Shown here one piece after another: positions 57,973 to 64,000 of a stretch of 64,000 bases of DNA. Position 1 is the stretch's first letter. Every line of letters starts with the position of its first letter. The notes under the pieces were generated by a model. That model was not told the origin of the DNA. It saw only the letters and a program-made list of their open reading frames with translations, and made no database searches. Location: NCBI GenBank assembly GCA_021298245.1, contig JAJTDZ010000004.1, positions 1 through 64,000 on the forward strand. Direction: 5' to 3'. Origin of the DNA: Algoriphagus sp. (lineage in GTDB: Bacteria; Bacteroidota; Bacteroidia; Cytophagales; Cyclobacteriaceae). The position numbers were made by a program, and so were the translations under genes.

Positions 57973-59019
57973 TTAGAATTTGGGACAAGGAAGGATGGTA
58001 TCCCTACCTGCTGGTTTTCCTTGATAGCGACTTGGAAGTGTCCAAGAAAGACTGACTTCATGGGCACCTCCGGATTGAATTCCAAGTTGAGACACCGTGT
58101 AGTCAAAACTATACCCCATGTTTAAGCCATTCAGTAAATTCACCCCTACCATCATGACGACAGCATCTCGATTGCTCTGTCCTTCTACAGGCTTGTAAGG
58201 TAAGCCTCGGTACCATGCTCCAAAGACTATGGGTTCCACATAAAAATAAGCCCCCATATCTAGCTGTTCGAAAGGGCCCTGCTTTTTAAAATTGACCGTT
58301 GGCGTAAAGTATCTCTGCTTGCGCAAGTGGGTAAAATCCCTGCGCATACTTCCCTGACCAAGGGAAATCCGGTACCCTGCATGAAAAGATAATTTTCTAG
58401 GCAAGGGACTTAAGCCATCCACAAAAGATTGGTTGGGCTCGTTGAGATGGTGGGCTGAAAACCCTATCCACGCATTTTCAGTAAACAATATACCTCCAGC
58501 AGAAAGCGAAAATAGATTGACTGGATCTCCCAACCCAGGAATATCTATCCCTGGCAATAGGGGGCCAGTAGGATCGGCTGGGTTGATTTGATTAGCGAAA
58601 ACTAGATTTTCGTAAAATCCAATTTCCCTACGGATATAACTGGCCTGAAAACCAGGTCTAAAGTAGAGGTTATCACCTAGACGAAGTTCATAAGAATATA
58701 AGGCAGATATGCTGGTAGACCTCAATTTTGCGGATCCCTCGGTATCCTGCATCACGTGTACTCCTAGCCCACTATTGTAATCGGGCAAATAAGTATCGTA
58801 ATAGGCAGAAAAGGTAGTAAATTGGGCTTCAATGGAAGGCCATTGGTTTCGGTAATTGAACCCCACTCTTCCCGTCAGCTCTGCTCCTGCCATAGCTGGG
58901 TTGAGATAAAGTGGGGCCGCATAGTACTGACTGTATTGAGGATCCTGGGCCCTAGCAGGTGTGTAGAGGACCCAAGTCAACAGGGTAAAAAAAACAAATG
59001 TCAGTCTAGACCGTAACAA
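57973..59019 (-). CDS. PorP/SprF family type IX secretion-associated outer-membrane protein
   Basis: QDPQYSQYYAAPLYLNPAMAGAELTGRVGFNYRNQWPSIEAQFTTFSAYYDTYL, beta-barrel. Confidence 0.95.
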   Translation of the reverse strand: MLRSRLTFVFFTLLTWVLYTPARAQDPQYSQYYAAPLYLNPAMAGAELTGRVGFNYRNQWPSIEAQFTTFSAYYDTYLPDYNSGLGVHVMQDTEGSAKLRSTSISALYSYELRLGDNLYFRPGFQASYIRREIGFYENLVFANQINPADPTGPLLPGIDIPGLGDPVNLFSLSAGGILFTENAWIGFSAHHLNEPNQSFVDGLSPLPRKLSFHAGYRISLGQGSMRRDFTHLRKQRYFTPTVNFKKQGPFEQLDMGAYFYVEPIVFGAWYRGLPYKPVEGQSNRDAVVMMVGVNLLNGLNMGYSFDYTVSQLGIQSGGAHEVSLSWTLPSRYQGKPAGRDTILPCPKF

Positions 59020-59101
59020 AGAATTGTTCGTTTATTTGAATATTGTGTTAGCTACTTAACGATGCAGGTTCTGTCTTGTTTTAGATAGCCATGCTAAAAA
59101 T

Positions 59102-62100
59102 ATGAAAAGCAGCCCTAATTCCATAAGGTTCATTTTATTATTTGCCATTACCTGTATGGGTTGGGCATCCTTAGGAAGCAACGCATCCCTTGCTCAGGGC
59201 TTCAATGATAACGAATGGATTTTTGGAAATTGTCCTACTGGAGACAATACTTACCTCTCCTTTGGGAAAGGAGGGCCCGCCTCGGTCAAAACCATCCCCT
59301 CCTCTGTAATTACAGGGGAATTCAATAATGCCCTTGCCATAGATCCCATCACGGGACAACCCTTTTTCTATACCAACGGGGAGTTGGTGTACGACTACAG
59401 TGGAAGTCCCATAGAAGGAAGTGCGCCTGGGCTAAATGGCAATTTTCAGGGCCGACAGACGGTAGCGACCGGGTTTCTGGAATACCAGCCTGCAGGCAAT
59501 AAATTGTTTTATATCTTTTACGTTTCTCTTGCAGGTCAGCTTCAGTATGCCTTGGTAGACATGAATGCTCCAGGTCAAGCTACAGGAAATCAACGTCCCC
59601 TTGGTAAGATTACTACTAAAAATCAGACCATTGCTCCTGCACAAGGCGCTATTCTTGTGGTAAAAAGTCCCAGTTCTCCCTCCTACCTGATCAGCTTTTC
59701 TGGTGGAAATCTCCAAGCCAGAAGACTAGGAAACAGTGCAGGCAGCTTTACTACAACAGGCACCCGATCCCTCCCCTTCACCCCCATAGCCATGGTTTTT
59801 GATGAGCCCAAGGGTCGCTTGCTTCTGCTTCCTCCAACCCCTGGAGAGGCCCTGCTAGTCGTACCTTTCGATACGGCTACGGGCGCATTTGGCGTACCCC
59901 AAGCATGGATCAATTCAGGGGGTACTGAGACCATTCCAGGTGCAGCATTTTCCCCAGACGGGTCATTTATCTATTTTTCTAGAGGCAATAAACTTTTCCG
60001 TCTTCCAAGCAATAGTCCAACGGCTAGTCCTGTAGAAATCCCAATAAATCCAAGCATTCACAAAGTTTATGACCTCAAAGTAGGGCCAGATGGAAGCCTT
60101 TACTACCTCTACGAAGAGCGGGCCGGCGGGCCCCAAGTGATGGGGAGAATCACCCAGCCCAACGCCAGTAATTTGGTCAATGTAGGCGTAGAAGAGGACC
60201 CCTTCGCTGGCAGCGATTTTTGTGGTCGAATTTTTCCAGTCTTTGCACCAAATGCAGACATAGAACCCTCCATTGATTTTACTTGGGATCCAGAGGCTCC
60301 CTGTGCCAACAACCCTGTTCAACTTACCAGTGTCCTTACCCCTCAAAACTACCGTCCGCTCTCCTTCCTTTGGGAATTTTCTCCTCCATTGACCGATGCC
60401 GATGGCAACCCTCTGCCAGCAGATTTTAAACAAGAACATTTTTTGGTGCCCTCAGAAGCTGCCCAAGGAAATAGCATAGCTGTCACCCTCACCGTCACCT
60501 TTGCAGACAGCACCACCAAAAAGGTGACCAAAACCATTTCCTTGACAGAAAACGACCTTCAAGCCAATTTTACTCCCTCAGACACCACCCTTTGCGAATC
60601 ATGCATCGATATCGAACCCTTGCTCCAAGCTCAGGCTGGAGGCGATTCGGGAGGAGGAGCCGGAGGGGGAACTGGTGGAGGTACTGGATCTGGCACCTCC
60701 TACGAATACTTTTGGTCCAACAAGCGAGACCAAGGCTGGATTGGAAAGCAAGGCAATGAAGTATGTAAGCCAGGACTCTATTGGGTACTCGTTAGAGAAC
60801 CAGGATCCACCTGCTATGCCTATGCAGAAATCCGCATCAAAATGTGGGATGTCCCCGATCAAAGTAACAATATCTGGTACTTCGGAGACGGTGCAGGGCT
60901 AGATTTCAATCCTGATCCAAACGACGAAAACGCGCCTATTCCAAGACCCATTGCAGCAGCACACCCTCAAAATATTCCGGCAGGCACCTCCACCGTCTCA
61001 GACCAAGCGGGACAAGTTTTATTTTTCACCGATGGCCAATCCGTCTGGGACCTCAACGGCGCCCTGATGCAAAACGGGAGCGATATTGGTGGTAGCAATA
61101 CTTCTAGCCAAGGCGTACTTGCCGTCGTAGTACCTACCCAGCCTACCCTATATTACCTGTTTACTACGCAGGCATCTAGCAGTGGAACCAACGTGGTTAG
61201 CTTTTCCCTAGTAGATATCAAAGCAGAAAATAGTACTGGGGTAGGTAATGTGGTGACCAAAAATAATTTTCTATTTAGCCCCTCCACCGAACACAGTGCA
61301 GCCCTAACCGCAGGGGATATAACCTGGGTAGTTTTTCATGAGTTGGGCAACAATACCTTCCGGGCCTATCCAGTCTCAAGCCAGGGGATTGGACAAGCTG
61401 TGCTCAGTTCGGTGGGTAGTACCCACGGCTACTCCTCTGGAATTGGCGCGATGAAATTTAGTCCTGACGGGACCAAACTGGCCATCACTCGATCGGAGGG
61501 AGGCTGCAACCGAGTTGAAATTTTTGACTTTAATCAGCAAACGGGTGAACTAAGTGAATATGCGCTACTAGATCTGGGATGCAATGGTGACGTATATGGA
61601 TTGGAATTTTCTCCAGATTCGGACCGAATCCTGGTCTCCTACAGAGATGGCGGTCCTGGTATAGAGGAAATGATCATCAAAGAAGTCAATCCCAATTGTC
61701 CCAGTTGCTTTGCTGCTGCCACAAGCCCTGCCTTGAGGGCAGCCTGTATTTTGAGTACTAAAAAACAAGTCAGCGGTACCCAAGGCCTCAACCTGGGCTC
61801 CTTGCAAATCGCTTCAGACGGGCAAATCTATGTGGCCGTGGTGGGAGATAATAAGATTGGCCAAATCCAAGTAGGCACCGGCTGTACTGCTAGCAGTACT
61901 TTCAACCAAAATGCAGTAGAAGCCATGCCCGGAACAGCCAATTTGGGATTACCTTCCTTCGTACAAAACTCAGGCAGCTCCATTCCCGAGCCCGCCCTAG
62001 CTTTGCCTCCCCAACTCTGTATTGACCCCATATCCGGAACTACGGCTACCTTGGAAGGAGGAGGCGAACCTGATATAGATTCTTACTTTTGGACCATCAC

Positions 62101-64000
62101 CCACGAAGACGGCACTGTGGTTCGATTCAACTTTGGAGGCCCAGGGGATCAATTTCAGAACTTAGAGCAAATTTTTACCCGTGCGGGTACCTACACCATC
62201 GAGTTGCGGGTAGACCGCTGCGCGGAAATCGGCTATTTCACCGCCGAAGGTACCTTGGAGGTGATAGCCCCGCCCACACTTACCTTGGCATCCGATGCTA
62301 CCCTTTGTGCAGGTACTCCCATTACCTTGACCGCCATAGATGGATACAATCCTTCAGACGGTCTGTACGATTTTTTATGGACCAATGCAGCGGGCGATGT
62401 TTTTGGAGATGCCAATTCCAATAGCATTACCGTTACAGAGGAAAGCATATACACCGTGGTGGTTAGCTACCGTCCTTCAGCTGGAGATGAGGAGGAAGTG
62501 ATTGAAAGTTGTACCTCCACAGCAGAAATTTTTGTTGGCCCTGCCTTCGAATTTGACATGACCCAAACTGCCCAAGAGGTATGTTATGAAGAAACTTCCG
62601 TCACCTTTGCTCCCAATACACCCCTCACGGGAGAATGGTTTTACGAGCGAAACCAAAGCGGAACCCAGGTAGCCTTAGGATCATTCTTTGAGTTGAAATT
62701 GAATATTTTGAGCCTTCCTGGCCCAGGTCAGTACGAACTTACTTTCTTGGCCCAAGACCCCATACTTCCGGGCTGCAAGGTTTCCAAAACCATGAACCTA
62801 TTGGTCAATGAAGTTCCTGTGATAGTGGCCCAAGCTACTGCCATAGCCAGCTCTTGCGCCACTGCCAATGGAGCCATCGAAGTACGTCTCCAAGCGCCCG
62901 TCTCTAGAGTAAGGTTGGTGGAGCTGGGACTCAGCTACCCTGCTGCTCCAGCAGGTAGCATTATTCCCATTACTGGGCTTCTTCCTGGGGTATACACCCT
63001 GGAGGCAGAAAATGCAGCGGGCTGTACCTTTTCTACCTCCGTGACGGTTCAAAATGCAAATCCTCCCAGCGGATATGCCTTCAGCGTCCTTGCTGGAGAC
63101 GAAACATGCTCCGCAACGGGAATTGTACAGGGGTCAATCCAAGTGACCTTCACTCAAGGTCAGCCAAAAGTGGGAACCTACAAGTTGGTACGCCAAGGGG
63201 ATGGATTAGAATTTACTGGACCTCTACCCAATCTGGCCACGTTTCAAGTATCCGTACCTCATGGAGACTACTTGGTAGAAATCAGCGACCCTACCGGCTG
63301 TGCCATTCCTGATCAAAAGGTGTATTCGGTAAAGCAGAAATTTGAGGTACAATTTTCTGTCCCTTCCCAAGTAGAGGCTTGCGTGTCTTATGTATTTACC
63401 CCAAGTGGTCCCAAGCCTCTGAATTATAGCCTAACGGGACCAGGGGGTGTGACTATTCCAGCCGAAGCCAACGGATCATTTATTTTGACACAATCGGGCA
63501 GCTATTCGGTCTTGGGAATAGATCCCGCAGGAATGGATTGCCCTAAGCAAGTCACCATGAATTTGCTGCTCAGTCCTGCCATAGATTTTGAAGTTTCTCC
63601 TCCCCTAGTAGACTGCCTCACAGGCATACGCTACGAGGCAGTCTTGAAAAATGCTCTCCCTGAGGGCGTAATTTTCTTGTGGAGGGATGAGCTTGGCATC
63701 ATCGTAGGTAGAAGACAAGAGTTTGTGCCTAGCAAATCAGGAACGTATTCTTTGGAAGTGCAGCCTGCTTCAGGGGGACTTTGTCCACCCAAAAAAATCA
63801 GCTTTACCGCCACCCTACTACCACGACTTGTTTCCATAAACCTGACTGTCCTTCCCTTTTGCCGAGATCAGTCTAGCACCAGCCTAGAGGTGAAAGGCTC
63901 CTTGACTGGAGTGAGTACCTACGAGTGGTACCTGGTTACTGGGGGCACGCGAACCCGACTCCCTCAGTTTTCTGCCAAGACCATTGAGGTAAGTCAAGAA
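59102..64000 (+). CDS. Very large exported PKD/gliding-motility-type surface protein, truncated by the window end (absent from track)
   Basis: ATG 59102 gives MKSSPNSIRFILLFAITCMGWASLGSNASLAQGFNDNEWIFGNCPTGDNTYLSFGKGGPAS... The stretches I translated read through in one frame, and 4899 nt to the edge is a multiple of 3. Repeated Cys-containing Ig/PKD-like segments. Confidence 0.85.
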   Translation, partial: MKSSPNSIRFILLFAITCMGWASLGSNASLAQGFNDNEWIFGNCPTGDNTYLSFGKGGPASVKTIPSSVITGEFNNALAIDPITGQPFFYTNGELVYDYSGSPIEGSAPGLNGNFQGRQTVATGFLEYQPAGNKLFYIFYVSLAGQLQYALVDMNAPGQATGNQRPLGKITTKNQTIAPAQGAILVVKSPSSPSYLISFSGGNLQARRLGNSAGSFTTTGTRSLPFTPIAMVFDEPKGRLLLLPPTPGEALLVVPFDTATGAFGVPQAWINSGGTETIPGAAFSPDGSFIYFSRGNKLFRLPSNSPTASPVEIPINPSIHKVYDLKVGPDGSLYYLYEERAGGPQVMGRITQPNASNLVNVGVEEDPFAGSDFCGRIFPVFAPNADIEPSIDFTWDPEAPCANNPVQLTSVLTPQNYRPLSFLWEFSPPLTDADGNPLPADFKQEHFLVPSEAAQGNSIAVTLTVTFADSTTKKVTKTISLTENDLQANFTPSDTTLCESCIDIEPLLQAQAGGDSGGGAGGGTGGGTGSGTSYEYFWSNKRDQGWIGKQGNEVCKPGLYWVLVREPGSTCYAYAEIRIKMWDVPDQSNNIWYFGDGAGLDFNPDPNDENAPIPRPIAAAHPQNIPAGTSTVSDQAGQVLFFTDGQSVWDLNGALMQNGSDIGGSNTSSQGVLAVVVPTQPTLYYLFTTQASSSGTNVVSFSLVDIKAENSTGVGNVVTKNNFLFSPSTEHSAALTAGDITWVVFHELGNNTFRAYPVSSQGIGQAVLSSVGSTHGYSSGIGAMKFSPDGTKLAITRSEGGCNRVEIFDFNQQTGELSEYALLDLGCNGDVYGLEFSPDSDRILVSYRDGGPGIEEMIIKEVNPNCPSCFAAATSPALRAACILSTKKQVSGTQGLNLGSLQIASDGQIYVAVVGDNKIGQIQVGTGCTASSTFNQNAVEAMPGTANLGLPSFVQNSGSSIPEPALALPPQLCIDPISGTTATLEGGGEPDIDSYFWTITHEDGTVVRFNFGGPGDQFQNLEQIFTRAGTYTIELRVDRCAEIGYFTAEGTLEVIAPPTLTLASDATLCAGTPITLTAIDGYNPSDGLYDFLWTNAAGDVFGDANSNSITVTEESIYTVVVSYRPSAGDEEEVIESCTSTAEIFVGPAFEFDMTQTAQEVCYEETSVTFAPNTPLTGEWFYERNQSGTQVALGSFFELKLNILSLPGPGQYELTFLAQDPILPGCKVSKTMNLLVNEVPVIVAQATAIASSCATANGAIEVRLQAPVSRVRLVELGLSYPAAPAGSIIPITGLLPGVYTLEAENAAGCTFSTSVTVQNANPPSGYAFSVLAGDETCSATGIVQGSIQVTFTQGQPKVGTYKLVRQGDGLEFTGPLPNLATFQVSVPHGDYLVEISDPTGCAIPDQKVYSVKQKFEVQFSVPSQVEACVSYVFTPSGPKPLNYSLTGPGGVTIPAEANGSFILTQSGSYSVLGIDPAGMDCPKQVTMNLLLSPAIDFEVSPPLVDCLTGIRYEAVLKNALPEGVIFLWRDELGIIVGRRQEFVPSKSGTYSLEVQPASGGLCPPKKISFTATLLPRLVSINLTVLPFCRDQSSTSLEVKGSLTGVSTYEWYLVTGGTRTRLPQFSAKTIEVSQE

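Noticed and set aside
59171-63837. Series of minus-strand ORFs (for example 59963..60439, 61568..61807)
   Set aside because: Antisense shadows of the open plus-strand PKD-type reading frame.
1-64000. CRISPR arrays, prophage, transposases, rRNA operons
   Set aside because: No regularly spaced repeats, integrase/transposase ORFs, phage structural genes or rRNA sequences were recognised.

Overview
64-kb chromosomal window from a Bacteroidota bacterium (probably Cytophagales), judged from the SusC/SusD pair, PorP/SprF protein, VCBS/CRTAC1 proteins, LytTR system and lineage-typical signal peptides. Most of it is ordinary housekeeping or accessory sequence: a SAM-riboswitch-like leader before a metZ-type gene, cutC, SusC/SusD, hisS, pdhB, mltG, a tRNA-Ser(TGA) and pyrC. 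The stand-out region is about 32.2-42.0 kb. It holds a tight seven-gene minus-strand operon: double-FHA protein, zinc-ribbon FHA protein, LysM membrane protein, transmembrane PP2C phosphatase, exported MORN-caspase, and two tandem transmembrane Ser/Thr kinases. A third transmembrane kinase, with an LDLa-like Cys/Asp-rich tail, lies convergent to it. I read this as a candidate uncharacterised phospho-signalling system linked to a caspase-like protease. Other points of note: two kinases share a 654-bp indel-free repeat but carry different C-terminal modules; two adjacent catabolic genes (ADP-ribosylglycohydrolase and ThuA-like) are each broken, the latter with an apparent microhomology junction; a 47-aa basic ORF is missing from the supplied track; and a PKD-like surface-protein ORF absent from the track runs off the right edge, divergent from a PorP/SprF gene. 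Product names come from reading translations; no database search was run.
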